From Micromonospora lupini (lineage in GTDB: Bacteria > Actinomycetota > Actinomycetes > Mycobacteriales > Micromonosporaceae), in NCBI RefSeq assembly GCF_026342015.1, contig NZ_JAPENL010000001.1, forward strand, positions 1,302,001 to 1,366,000: 64,000 bases of DNA, written 5' to 3'. The translations under genes were made by a program, and so were the position numbers. Shown piece by piece: positions 34,860 to 43,630 of the stretch. How positions within the stretch are numbered: position 1 is the first letter of the stretch; each line of letters starts with the position of its first letter. Under the pieces are notes generated by a model. The model saw only the letters and a program-made list of their open reading frames with translations, did no database searches and was not told where the DNA came from.

Positions 34860-36047
34860 TCAGCGGGCCGCGGCGGGCTCCGGTGCCGGGCGGGGTGTGG
34901 ACGTGCCGGCGAAGGGGACGTCGACCGCGTCCGTCGGCCCCGGCTGACCGTCGGGGTGCCGCCACAGTCCGCGCTCGCGCAGGATCGGCAGGACGCCCTC
35001 GCCGAACCAGTACGCCTCCTCCAGGTGCGGATAGCCGGAGAGGATGAACTCGTCGATGCCGAGCGCGTGGTACTCGGCGATCCGGTCGGCGATCTCGCGG
35101 TGGCTGCCGACGAGTGCGGTGCCCGCGCCACCCCGGACCAGCCCGACGCCTGCCCACAGGTTGGGCGAGACCTCCAGGCTGTCGCGGGAGCCACCGTGCA
35201 GGTCGAGCATCCGGCGCTGCCCCTCGGACTCGCTGCGGCGCAGCCCGTCCTGCACGGCCCGGATGTCGGCCTCGGAGATGCCGCTGAGCAGGCGGCGAGC
35301 CTGTGCCCACGCCTCGTCGGCGGTGTCCCGGGCGATGACGTGCAGTCGGATGCCGAACCGCAGGGACCGGCCGGCCTCGGCGGCCAGCGCCCGCACCCGG
35401 TCCAGTTTGTCGGCGACCTGGGCGGGCGGCTCGCCCCAGGTGAGGTAGACGTCGCTGTGCAGCACCGCCACCGGCAGGGCGGCGGCGGACGAGCCGCCGA
35501 AGTAGACAGGCGGCGCCGGGTCGGGCAGCCGGTGCAGCCGGGCCTGCTCGACGCGCAGGTGGGCGCCGTGGTGGTCGACCGTCTCACCCCGCCAGAGCGC
35601 GCGCACGACGTGCAGGAACTCGTCGGCCCGCGCGTACCGGGCGTCCTTGTCCAGGAAGTCGCCGTACGCCCGCTGCTCCGATGACTCGCCGCCGGTGACC
35701 ACGTTGAGCAGCAGGCGGCCCCGGGACAGCCGCTGGAACGTCGAGGCCATCTGGGCGGCGAGGGTGGGTGAGGTCAGGCCGGGCCGGAAGGCCACCAGGA
35801 ACTTGAGGCGTTCGGTGACCTCGGTGAGCATCGCCGTGCTCAACCAGGCGTCCTCGCACCACGCGCCGGTGGGGGTGAGCGCGCCGACGAAGCCGAGCTG
35901 TTCGGCGGTGCGGGCGATCTGCCCCAGGTACGCCACGCTTGCCGGTCGGGCGCCTCCGGCGGCCCCGGTCGGCACGCCGTGGCCGCCGCCGACGACGTCC
36001 CGGCTGTCGCCGTTGGTGGGCAGGAACCAGTGGAAGGTGAGGGTCAT
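34860..36047 (-). CDS. ssuD: SsuD-like FMNH2-dependent alkanesulfonate monooxygenase
   Basis: The 395-aa LLM-class flavin enzyme opens FHWFLPTNGDSRDVVGGGHG. It shows GFVGALTPTGAWCEDAW (the SsuD active-site Cys region), FRPGLTSPTLAAQMA, NVVTGGESSEQRAYGD, YFGGSSAAA and GYPHLEEAYWFGEGVLP, all typical of SsuD. It cleaves C-S bonds of sulfonates to give sulfite and an aldehyde, using FMNH2 from a reductase not found in this window. It is divergent from ssuACB, with a palindromic site between. Confidence 0.88.
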   Translation of the reverse strand: MTLTFHWFLPTNGDSRDVVGGGHGVPTGAAGGARPASVAYLGQIARTAEQLGFVGALTPTGAWCEDAWLSTAMLTEVTERLKFLVAFRPGLTSPTLAAQMASTFQRLSRGRLLLNVVTGGESSEQRAYGDFLDKDARYARADEFLHVVRALWRGETVDHHGAHLRVEQARLHRLPDPAPPVYFGGSSAAALPVAVLHSDVYLTWGEPPAQVADKLDRVRALAAEAGRSLRFGIRLHVIARDTADEAWAQARRLLSGISEADIRAVQDGLRRSESEGQRRMLDLHGGSRDSLEVSPNLWAGVGLVRGGAGTALVGSHREIADRIAEYHALGIDEFILSGYPHLEEAYWFGEGVLPILRERGLWRHPDGQPGPTDAVDVPFAGTSTPRPAPEPAAAR

Positions 36048-36140
36048 CGGGGCTCTTTCCTCCAGTGCGCGGCGGAGCGGGTGCGGGTGGCGCGCGCGGT
36101 GAGGCGGGCACCTCCTGAGGGGTGGGACGATCCCGCCGAC

Positions 36141-36174
36141 AGCCTACCCATAAAACCTATCGGGTTAGTAGGCT
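36141..36174. promoter_or_regulatory. Palindromic site between ssuD and ssuA
   Basis: AGCCTAC (36141-36147) and GTAGGCT (36168-36174) form a perfect inverted repeat. Inside it lies AAACCTATCGGGTTA with its own AACC/GGTT symmetry. This AT-rich island in a GC-rich gap between divergent sulfonate genes is the likely operator/promoter for sulfur-starvation control. The regulator is unknown. Confidence 0.45.
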
Positions 36175-36239
36175 ACCGCCCACGCCGCCCCACGCCTGTC
36201 GATGCGGCCCGGCACACCCGTCCGACCCAAGGAGCCGCC

Positions 36240-37217
36240 ATGCGTACCCCCTCGCCGAGTCATAGCCGACGTCGCCGCCTGCTGACGGCCGCGTTCACCG
36301 CCGTGGTCCTGCTCGCCGCAGCCGCCGTGAGCGCCTGCGGCGGGACTGCCGACGCCGGAGGCAGCGCGGCCAAGCTGCGGATCGGCTACCAGCGCTTCGG
36401 GGGGCTGAGCCTGGTCAAGGCGCGCGGCGAGACCCCGGGCGTCGAGTGGTCGCTGTTCGAGAGCGGTCCGGCGCTCACCGAGGCGCTCAAGGCTGGGTCG
36501 ATCGACATCGGGCAGGTCGGGGAGGCCCCACCCGTCTTCGCCGCCGCCGGGAAGATCCCGTTCTCCATCATCGGCACCTCGGTGCCGATCCCGCAGGGTG
36601 AGGCGGTGCTGGTCAAGGCCGACAGCGGCTACCGCAGCTTCGCCGACCTCAAGGGCAAGACGATCGCCCTCAACAAGGGCTCCAACGTGCACTGGCTGCT
36701 GGTCCGGCTGCTGGAGGCCAACAAGATGACGTTGAAGGACATCGAGGTCAAGTACCTCAAGCCGGCCGAGGGGCGGCCCGCGTTCGACAGCGGGCAGGTC
36801 GACGCCTGGGTGATCTGGGACCCGTACTTCGCGCTCGCCGAGCAGCCGGGCGTGCGGGTGCTCGCCGACGCGACCGGCCTGGCCAGCAACCGTGAGTACG
36901 TGCTGGCCGCCCCCGACGCGGTCGCCAAGCGCTCGGACGACATCCGGGCGTTCCTGCAGCGCTACCGCGAGGTGACCGACTGGGGCATCGCCAACCCGCA
37001 GGAGCGGGCCCGCACGCTCGCCCCGGAGTTGAAGATCCCGGAGGACGTCACCAGCCGCGCCCTGGACCGCAGCGCCAAGCCGCTCGCCCCGGTCACCCCG
37101 GCCATCGGCGACGAACTCCAGGCCATCACGGACAGCTTCATCGCGCTGGACCTCATTCCGGGCCCGGTCGACATCAGGAGCCGGGTGGACGACCGCTTCA
37201 GCGCGGTGTTCCAGTGA
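36240..37217 (+). CDS. ssuA: Aliphatic sulfonate ABC transporter binding lipoprotein SsuA
   Basis: The 325-aa protein has a twin-arginine-like basic start, a hydrophobic signal and lipobox VSAC (about residue 34). The mature part matches SsuA: LRIGYQRFGGLSLVKARG, VEWSLFESGPALTEAL, GSIDIGQVGEAPPVFA, FNKGSN-like LNKGSNVHWLL and VDAWVIWDPYFA. ATG at 36240 is preceded by AGGAG. It captures sulfonates for SsuBC. Confidence 0.9.
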   Translation: MRTPSPSHSRRRRLLTAAFTAVVLLAAAAVSACGGTADAGGSAAKLRIGYQRFGGLSLVKARGETPGVEWSLFESGPALTEALKAGSIDIGQVGEAPPVFAAAGKIPFSIIGTSVPIPQGEAVLVKADSGYRSFADLKGKTIALNKGSNVHWLLVRLLEANKMTLKDIEVKYLKPAEGRPAFDSGQVDAWVIWDPYFALAEQPGVRVLADATGLASNREYVLAAPDAVAKRSDDIRAFLQRYREVTDWGIANPQERARTLAPELKIPEDVTSRALDRSAKPLAPVTPAIGDELQAITDSFIALDLIPGPVDIRSRVDDRFSAVFQ

Positions 37218-38047
37218 GTCGTACACCATTGTTGGAAACGCCGCCGGAGGCCGCGGCCGTCGCGGCGCCCGACCCGCGACGGCCCCGGCCGGCCCGGCGG
37301 TGGCGACGGCTGGTGAGCCCGGTCGTGCTGGTGCTGGGCTGGGAACTGGCCGCCCGCACCGGGGTGCTGGCGCCGGAGAAGCTGCCCGCGCCGAGCGACG
37401 TGCTCGCCACCGGCTGGCGACTGTCCCGCGACGGTACGCTCGCCGTCCACCTCCTGGACTCCCTGACCCGGGCCGGCGCGGGTCTGCTCATCGGCGGCGT
37501 CCTGGCGCTGGTCCTGGGCACGGTGGCCGGGCTGTTGCGCCTCGGCGACGACCTGGTCGACCCGCCGGTGCAGATGGCCCGGATGCTGCCGCACCTGGGC
37601 CTCGTGCCGCTGCTGATCATCTGGGTCGGCATCGGCGAGTCGTTGAAGATCAGCCTGGTGGCCCTTGGCGCGTTCTTCCCCATCTACTTCAACACGTACG
37701 CCGGCATCCGGGACATCGACGAACGGTTGGTGGAGGCGGCCCGCGCCTGCGGGCTCGGGCAGGCCGCCCGGCTGCGCCACGTGGTGCTGCCCGGCGCGCT
37801 GCCGTCGCTCTTCCTCGGCCTGCGCCTCGCGATCGGGGCGGCCTGGCTCAGCCTCGTCGTCGGCGAGCAGGTGAACGCCCAGACCGGCATCGGCTTCCTG
37901 ATGATGGAGGCGCGGGAGTTCAGTCAGACCGACGTCGTGGTCCTCGGCCTGCTCGTCTACGCGCTGCTCGGGCTGATATCCGACCTTGCCCTGCGCGTTG
38001 CGGAGAGGAGGATGTTGACATGGCGACGCGGACTGCGAGCCAGCTGA
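37214..38047 (+). CDS. ssuC: Sulfonate ABC transporter permease SsuC
   Basis: The 277-aa inner-membrane protein has about six hydrophobic helices and the EAA-type loop VEAARACGLGQAARLRHVVLPGALP near residues 175-200, as in SsuC/TauC. The GTG start overlaps the ssuA stop by 4 bp. Its 3' end overlaps ssuB by 28 bp. Confidence 0.9.
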   Translation: MSRTPLLETPPEAAAVAAPDPRRPRPARRWRRLVSPVVLVLGWELAARTGVLAPEKLPAPSDVLATGWRLSRDGTLAVHLLDSLTRAGAGLLIGGVLALVLGTVAGLLRLGDDLVDPPVQMARMLPHLGLVPLLIIWVGIGESLKISLVALGAFFPIYFNTYAGIRDIDERLVEAARACGLGQAARLRHVVLPGALPSLFLGLRLAIGAAWLSLVVGEQVNAQTGIGFLMMEAREFSQTDVVVLGLLVYALLGLISDLALRVAERRMLTWRRGLRAS

Positions 38048-38751
38048 CCGGCGCGACGCCGGTGCTGACCGCCCACGCGATCCACCGGGCCTTCGGGTCG
38101 GCGGTCGTGCTGGCCGGGGTCGACCTGACCATCGCGCGGGGCGAGGTGGTGGCCCTGCTGGGCGGCAGCGGCTCCGGCAAGAGCACCCTCCTGCGGATCC
38201 TCGCCGGGCTGGACGGCGACGCCAGCGGCGAGACAGTCGTGCACGGCACCGCCGCCGTGGTCTTCCAGGAACACCGGCTCCTGCCCTGGAAGCGGGTGGC
38301 GGCGAACGTCGGGCTCGGCCTGTCCGGCCCGGACACCGTCGGGCGCATCGATCGGGCGTTGCGGGAGGTGGGGCTCGCCGAGCGGCACCGCGCCTGGCCG
38401 GCCGAGCTGTCCGGCGGGCAGGCGCAGCGGGTGGCTGTGGCGCGCGCCCTGGTCCGCGAACCGGATCTGCTGCTGCTCGACGAACCGTTCGGGGCCCTGG
38501 ACGCGCTCACCAGGCTGCGGATGCAGGTGCTGCTGCGCCGGCTGCGCGCCGAACACGGCTTCGCCGCCCTGCTTGTCACCCACGACGTGGAGGAGGCACT
38601 GCTGCTCGCCGACCGGATCCTGCTCCTCGACGACTGCCGCATCGCCGCGGAGTTGCCCGTCGACCTCGGCCCCACCCGTACGCCTGACGACCCGGGCTTC
38701 GGCGCGCTGCGCCGCCACCTGCTCGACCGACTCGGCGTTCCCACCACCTGA
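38020..38751 (+). CDS. ssuB: Sulfonate ABC transporter ATPase SsuB
   Basis: The 243-aa ABC ATPase has Walker A GGSGSGKST, the Q-loop FQEHRLLPWKRV typical of SsuB/TauB, signature LSGGQAQRVAVARAL, Walker B LLLLDEPFGALDA and H-loop VTHDVEEAL. GGAGAGGAGGATG lies just upstream of the ATG. It completes ssuACB. Confidence 0.92.
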   Translation: MATRTASQLTGATPVLTAHAIHRAFGSAVVLAGVDLTIARGEVVALLGGSGSGKSTLLRILAGLDGDASGETVVHGTAAVVFQEHRLLPWKRVAANVGLGLSGPDTVGRIDRALREVGLAERHRAWPAELSGGQAQRVAVARALVREPDLLLLDEPFGALDALTRLRMQVLLRRLRAEHGFAALLVTHDVEEALLLADRILLLDDCRIAAELPVDLGPTRTPDDPGFGALRRHLLDRLGVPTT

Positions 38752-38766
38752 ACGAGCGGAGACCCG

Positions 38767-40173
38767 ATGACCCGCTGGACGCCCGACCCCACCTTCTACC
38801 CGTCACCGTCGCAGGCGGCGACCGCGCCGGCGGAGAAGCTCGCCTACGTGGCGGCCTTCGACCGCAGCGCCAGCCGCCCGGACGCCATCGCGGTGCTGGA
38901 CACCGACCCCGACTCCCCCGACTACGGCCGGGTCGTCGGCTGGACCGACCTGCCGCACCTCGGCGACGAGGTGCACCACTTCGGGTGGAACGCGTGCAGC
39001 AGCGCGCTCTGCCCGACCGCCCCGCACCCGCACGTCGAGCGGCGCTACCTGATCGTGCCCGGCCTGCGCTCGTCGCGCATCCACGTGCTCGACACCCAGC
39101 CCGACCCGCGCCAACCGCAGGTCGTCAAGGTGATCGGGCCGGAGGAGTTGTCGAAGCGGGCCGGCTACTCCCGACCGCACACCGTGCACTGCGGCCCGGA
39201 CGGCATCTACCTGTCCGCGCTCGGTGGCGCGGACGGCGCGGAGGGTCCGGGTGGCATCGCGATCCTGGACCACACCACGTTCGACGTCCGTGGGGCGTGG
39301 GAGGCCGACCGGGGCCCGCAGTTCCTGGCGTACGACGTGTGGTGGCACCTCACCCAGGACGTGCTCGTCACAAGCGAGTGGGGCACCCCGTCGATGATCG
39401 AGGACGGGATCATCGGCGAGCTGCTGCTGGGCCGGCGCTACGGCCACGCCATCCACTTCTGGGACCTCGCGAAACGTCGGCACGTGCAGCGGGTCGACCT
39501 GGGTGATCAGTACCAGATGCCGCTGGAGCTACGCCCGGCACACGATCCGCGGAAGTCGTACGGCTTCGTCGGGGTGGTGATCAGCGTCGAGGACCTGTCC
39601 GCCTCGGTCTGGCTGTGGCACCGCGACGGAGACGCCTGGGCGGTCACCAAGGTGATCGACATCCCGGCCGAGCCGGCCGACCCGGCGGACCTGCCCGACC
39701 TGCTCAAGCCGTTCGGCGCGGTGCCGCCGCTGGTGACCGACATCGACCTGTCGGTGGACGACAAGTTCCTCTACGTCTCCTGCTGGGGCACCGGCGAGCT
39801 GCGCCAGTACGACGTCAGCGACCCGCTGCACCCCGTGCAGACCGGCTCGGTGCACCTCGGCGGGATCGTCCGCCGCACCGCGCACCCGTCCGCGCCCGAC
39901 GAGGCCCTCGCCGGTGGGCCGCAGATGGTCGAGGTGAGCCGGGACGGGCGGCGGGTCTACGTCAGCAACTCCCTCTACGGCTCGTGGGACGACCAGTTCT
40001 ATCCGGACGGGGTGGGGGCCTGGCTGGCGAAGCTCGACGTCGACGTGGACGCCGGCGGGCTCACGCCCGACGAGAGGTTCTTCCCGCACGGCGAGGAGTT
40101 CCGGGGCCGGCGGGTGCACCAGACCCGCCTCCAGGGCGGGGACGCGTCCTCCGACTCGTACTGCTTTCCGTGA
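38767..40173 (+). CDS. Selenium-binding protein (SBP56) family methanethiol oxidase
   Basis: The 468-aa protein spans the full SBP56 family: WNACSSALCPTAPHPHVERRYLIVPG split around residues 75-100, RPHTVHCGPDGIYLSALGG, SEWGTPSMIEDGI, YGHAIHFWDL and a C-terminal RVHQTRLQGGDASSDSYCF region. Metal-binding histidines typical of the copper enzyme are visible. Family members oxidise methanethiol to formaldehyde, sulfide and peroxide. Placement 16 bp after ssuB suggests a role in organosulfur use. No signal peptide is seen. It overlaps the next gene by 4 bp. Confidence 0.87.
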   Translation: MTRWTPDPTFYPSPSQAATAPAEKLAYVAAFDRSASRPDAIAVLDTDPDSPDYGRVVGWTDLPHLGDEVHHFGWNACSSALCPTAPHPHVERRYLIVPGLRSSRIHVLDTQPDPRQPQVVKVIGPEELSKRAGYSRPHTVHCGPDGIYLSALGGADGAEGPGGIAILDHTTFDVRGAWEADRGPQFLAYDVWWHLTQDVLVTSEWGTPSMIEDGIIGELLLGRRYGHAIHFWDLAKRRHVQRVDLGDQYQMPLELRPAHDPRKSYGFVGVVISVEDLSASVWLWHRDGDAWAVTKVIDIPAEPADPADLPDLLKPFGAVPPLVTDIDLSVDDKFLYVSCWGTGELRQYDVSDPLHPVQTGSVHLGGIVRRTAHPSAPDEALAGGPQMVEVSRDGRRVYVSNSLYGSWDDQFYPDGVGAWLAKLDVDVDAGGLTPDERFFPHGEEFRGRRVHQTRLQGGDASSDSYCFP

Positions 40174-40799
40174 CCGTCCGGACCCTCGCGACGCTCGCGG
40201 CGCTCGGCGCGTTCCACGGCCTGAACCCGGCCATGGGCTGGCTGTTCGCGGTGGCCCGGGGCCTGCAGGAGCGCGACCGGGCGGCGCTGCTGCGCGCTCT
40301 GCCGCCGATCGCGGCCGGGCATCTCGCATCCGTGGCGATCGTCGCCGCCCTGGTCACCGCGACCAGGTCGGTGACGGCGAGCACCGCCCTGGCGGTGGTC
40401 GGCGGCGTGCTGCTTGTCGGGTTCGGGCTGTGGCGGCTGCTCTCCGAGCGGCACTTCCGCTGGGCCGGGATGCGGCTGTCCTCGGCACAGCTCGCCGGCT
40501 GGTCGTTCCTCATGTCGTCGGCCCACGGCGCGGGGCTGATGCTGCTGCCGGTGCTTGTCGCCGAGCCGGTGTCCGGAGGTCACTCCGGGCACCTGGCCGC
40601 CGCGCCGGTCGGCGCGCTGACCGGGTTGGCCGCGGCGGGTGTGCACACCGTGGCGATGCTCGGCACCGCACTGGTCGTGGCGGTGCTTGTCTACCAGGTG
40701 CTCGGGGTCGGGGTGCTGCGTCGGGCCTGGTTCAACGTCGACAGGCTCTGGGCCGGGGTGCTGGTGGCCGCCGGCCTGGTGACGCTGATCCGGGCGTGA
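40170..40799 (+). CDS. Six-helix membrane protein linked to SBP56
   Basis: The 209-aa protein has about six hydrophobic segments and an early GAFHGLNPAMGWLFAVARG motif, reminiscent of metal/sulfite exporter-like (RcnA/TauE) N-termini. A second motif, FLMSSAHGAGLMLLPVL, repeats the H-G pattern. The GTG start overlaps the SBP56 stop (GTGA), so the two are coupled. Export of sulfite or metal supply to the oxidase are both conceivable; neither is shown. Confidence 0.7.
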   Translation: MTVRTLATLAALGAFHGLNPAMGWLFAVARGLQERDRAALLRALPPIAAGHLASVAIVAALVTATRSVTASTALAVVGGVLLVGFGLWRLLSERHFRWAGMRLSSAQLAGWSFLMSSAHGAGLMLLPVLVAEPVSGGHSGHLAAAPVGALTGLAAAGVHTVAMLGTALVVAVLVYQVLGVGVLRRAWFNVDRLWAGVLVAAGLVTLIRA

Positions 40800-40841
40800 A
40801 CGTCCATCGTGGAAACGTGTGATGTGTGATCTCATGTCGCC

Positions 40842-41858
40842 ATGGTCACTCCGACTCCCCTCATGCAGCTCGTGGCCGGCGTGTGGGGGTTCAAGACCCT
40901 CGCGGCCGGCGTCGACCTCGGTCTGTTCACCCGGCTCGCCGGGGGGCGGACGATGACAGTCGAGCAGGCCGCGGCCGAGTTCGGGCTGCCCGACCGGCCG
41001 GCGGACCTGCTGCTCGCCGCATGCGCCTCGCTCGGTCTGCTGGAGAAGGCCGGCGACGGCTACCGCAATACCGAGCTGGCCGAGCAGTTCCTGGTCGAGG
41101 GTCGCCCCTACTACTTCGGCGCCCAGATCCGCTACTCCGACCTGCGCACCTACCTGCCGTGGCACCGCATCGGCGAGGCGCTGCGCACGGATCGACCGTT
41201 GACCTGGGACCCGGAGTCGCAGCAGTCCATGTTCGACACCGAGGATCCGTTGATGCTGGCGCAGTTCTGGGACGCCATGTATTCGACGTCAAGCTTCACG
41301 GCAAGCGCGCTCGCCGAGGCGTACGACTTCTCCGCGTACCGTCGGCTGCTCGACGTGGGCGGCGGGGCCGGCGCGTTCCCGATCGAGTTCTGCCGCCGCC
41401 TACCCGAGCTGCGGGCGACGGTCCTGGACCTGCCGCACGTGTGCGTACGGGCGCGGGAGCGGATCGCGGAGGCGGGGCTGACCGATCGGATCGACGCGGT
41501 ACCCGGCGACTTCCTCGCCGATCCCGCGTTGCCGGACGGGCACGACGTCATCCTGCTCAGCATGATCCTGCACGACTGGGACGAGCCGACGAACCGGGCG
41601 CTGTTGGCCCGCTGTCGTGAGGCGCTGCCGCCCGGTGGGGCGATAGTCGTCTGCGAGCTGCTGCTCAACGACGAGCGCACCGGGCCACCGGAGGCGGCCC
41701 TGATGGGCATGAACATGCTCGTCGAGACCGAGGGCGGCCGGAACTACTCGGCCGCCGAGTACGGCGCGTGGCTGACCGACGCCGGGTTCGTCGACGTGCG
41801 TACCGTGCCGTTCGACGCCCCCGGCGCGAACGGCGCGGTGGTGGCCCACCGGCCGTGA
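40842..41858 (+). CDS. O-methyltransferase (hydroxyneurosporene/acetylserotonin type)
   Basis: The 338-aa protein has an N-terminal winged-helix dimerisation domain (VAGVWGFKTLAAGVDLGLF) and a C-terminal SAM fold with LLDVGGGAGAFPIEF, DLPHV and the catalytic-helix region LSMILHDWDEPTNRALLARC. It also has CELLLNDERTGPPEAALMGMNML. These are signatures of plant-type/secondary-metabolite O-methyltransferases (Methyltransf_2). No biosynthetic cluster adjoins it. A strong hairpin follows. Confidence 0.88.
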   Translation: MVTPTPLMQLVAGVWGFKTLAAGVDLGLFTRLAGGRTMTVEQAAAEFGLPDRPADLLLAACASLGLLEKAGDGYRNTELAEQFLVEGRPYYFGAQIRYSDLRTYLPWHRIGEALRTDRPLTWDPESQQSMFDTEDPLMLAQFWDAMYSTSSFTASALAEAYDFSAYRRLLDVGGGAGAFPIEFCRRLPELRATVLDLPHVCVRARERIAEAGLTDRIDAVPGDFLADPALPDGHDVILLSMILHDWDEPTNRALLARCREALPPGGAIVVCELLLNDERTGPPEAALMGMNMLVETEGGRNYSAAEYGAWLTDAGFVDVRTVPFDAPGANGAVVAHRP

Positions 41859-41866
41859 AACGCCGA

Positions 41867-41898
41867 CGGCACCCGACCCGGGAAGGGGTCGGGTGCCG
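41867..41898. terminator. Bidirectional hairpin terminator
   Basis: A perfect 13-bp stem (CGGCACCCGACCC and its complement) with a 6-nt loop lies between the convergent O-methyltransferase and alpha/beta hydrolase genes, 8 bp after the first stop. Confidence 0.8.
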
Positions 41899-41942
41899 CA
41901 GCGTCATCGGGACGCTGGCGTCCGATCGGCTACCGGGACGGG

Positions 41943-42794
41943 TCAGGCGCGAGCCTTCGCGGGCTGCTTCATGAAGTCCATGATCGCCTTGTTGACCTCG
42001 TCGGCGTGCGTCCACGGGATGCCGTGCGGCGCGCCCTTGAGCGTGATCAGATTGGCGGTCGGCATCATCGGCCCGAGCCGCTGGCCGGTCACCGGATAGG
42101 GCAGGACCCGGTCCTGGTCACCCTGCATAATCAAGATCGGCACGTCGATCTTCGGCAGGTCGGGGCGGAAGTCCTCCTGCCAGGCGTCCACGCTGTCGTG
42201 GGTGGCCCTGGCTGAGGCCATCGCGCCGATCTGCCAGTGCGCCCGGTACGCGTCCTCGCTGACCCGCTTGCCCATGTTCTGGTCCGGGTTGAAGAACGCG
42301 TCGCAGAACGACGTCAGATAGGCGTAGCGATCCTTGATGATGGCCTGCTGGAAACCCTTGAAGAGGTTCGTGTCGACGCCCTCCGGGTTGTCCTTCGCCT
42401 TGGCCAGCATGGGTTGCAGCGGGCTGAGCAGCACGCCGCGACTCACTCGCTGGGAGCCGTAGTTGGCCAGGTAGCGGACCACCTCGCCGGTGCCCATCGA
42501 GTGACCCACGAGTGTCGCGTCGCTCAGGTCAAGTTCGGTCATCAGCACGTCCAGGTCCGCCGCGAACGTGTTGTAGTCGTACCCGAACGCCGGTTGGGCG
42601 GAGTTGCCGTAGCCGCGTCGATCGTAGGTGATCGTCCGGTATCCGGCGTTGAGCAGCGCGTTTGTCGCCTTCTCGAAGGTTGCCCCGTTGAACGGGAAAC
42701 CTGCGATCAGCACGACCGGCTTACCGGATCCGTGGTCCTCGTAGTACAGGTCGATGGGTGCGGAGTTTTCCGTCCCCACGGTGATGAAAGGCAT
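41943..42794 (-). CDS. Alpha/beta hydrolase (non-haem chloroperoxidase type)
   Basis: The 283-aa protein has the oxyanion region IAGFPFNGATFE, YDRRGYGNSAQP, the nucleophile elbow GHSMGTGEVVRY (Ser), an acid in MQGDQDRVLPY and the catalytic His in KGAPHGIPWTHADEVN. This arrangement is that of cofactor-free haloperoxidase/perhydrolase-like hydrolases. GGAGAAAAAAC precedes the ATG. Cytosolic; substrate unknown. Confidence 0.87.
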   Translation of the reverse strand: MPFITVGTENSAPIDLYYEDHGSGKPVVLIAGFPFNGATFEKATNALLNAGYRTITYDRRGYGNSAQPAFGYDYNTFAADLDVLMTELDLSDATLVGHSMGTGEVVRYLANYGSQRVSRGVLLSPLQPMLAKAKDNPEGVDTNLFKGFQQAIIKDRYAYLTSFCDAFFNPDQNMGKRVSEDAYRAHWQIGAMASARATHDSVDAWQEDFRPDLPKIDVPILIMQGDQDRVLPYPVTGQRLGPMMPTANLITLKGAPHGIPWTHADEVNKAIMDFMKQPAKARA

Positions 42795-42973
42795 GTTTTT
42801 TCTCCTGCTCCGGTGTGGGCTGTCGGACGCCCCGCGCTTTCCCGTCGGGTCGCCGGATATGCGGCCGACCGGCGTTGCCCAGGTCAGGCCCGAAACCCGC
42901 GCCCCACATCGACATTTATCAACACCTTCGGTAGGGTCGCCGGTAGGAAAGTTTCGGCATACCGGAGGTGGGC

Positions 42974-43285
42974 ATGCTTCGAAGAATTTCCGCGGCGCTG
43001 GCCGTCGGGGCGGTCGTGGCCGCCCTGGGCGCCACGCCCGCCCAGGCCGACCCGGTGGTGCCACGGCACGCCATAGTGGTCTGCCAGAGCGCCAGCTTCT
43101 ACGCCAACTACGACTCCGCAGGCGGCCCCACCGGCCTGAAGCGCACGTTGGAGTACGGCAACAAGATCGGCCACACCCCGGGCGCGCACCCGGTCTACAA
43201 CGGGTGGGCCGCGTCCTTCGACTTCGGCCCGAACGACTGGGGTTACCTGCGCGCCGAGTGCATCGGCGGGTACGACTCATGGTGA
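42974..43285 (+). CDS. Small secreted SH3-like protein A
   Basis: The 103-aa protein has a signal peptide ending PAQA-DP (~25 aa) and a mature domain with two cysteines (VVCQSASFYANYDS, LRAECIGG). Its pattern of alternating Gly, aromatic and polar residues is like bacterial SH3 domains. CGGAGGTGGGC precedes the ATG. Its end overlaps the next gene's start by 7 bp. Function unknown. Confidence 0.65.
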   Translation: MLRRISAALAVGAVVAALGATPAQADPVVPRHAIVVCQSASFYANYDSAGGPTGLKRTLEYGNKIGHTPGAHPVYNGWAASFDFGPNDWGYLRAECIGGYDSW

Positions 43286-43563
43286 GCACCCGGGTGGCCG
43301 CCGGCCTGCTGGCCGGGGTCGTCGCCGCGACGCTCGCCGCGCCGACGCCCGCCCTTGCCGCCAACGGCACGATCGGCCAGCGGGAGACGGTCTGCGCGAG
43401 TGACCTGTTCGTCCGCACGCAGCCCAACGGCGCCTGGATGGGCACCCTCTACCAGGGTCAGACATTTCTGGTCGAGGGTCCCCGCAGCGGCGGTTACGTC
43501 TACGGCTTCGCCTACGGGTACATCAACAGACGCGGCTGGGTGCAGGACGGCTGGTTCTGCTGA
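43279..43563 (+). CDS. Small secreted SH3-like protein B
   Basis: The 94-aa protein has a signal peptide (ending PALAANG) and a ~65-residue domain with TVCASDLFVRTQPNG, GTLYQGQTFLVEG and VQDGWFC, like SH3_3-type domains. Overall it is similar in size and cysteine placement to the preceding gene, suggesting a duplicated pair. It overlaps that gene by 7 bp and is probably translated from the same message. Confidence 0.65.
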   Translation: MVSTRVAAGLLAGVVAATLAAPTPALAANGTIGQRETVCASDLFVRTQPNGAWMGTLYQGQTFLVEGPRSGGYVYGFAYGYINRRGWVQDGWFC

Positions 43564-43630
43564 CCGGCCGGCCGGCGCCGCGACCGGATCGGGGTGTACC
43601 GATCCGGTCGCGGCGGCCTAGCCTCGAACG

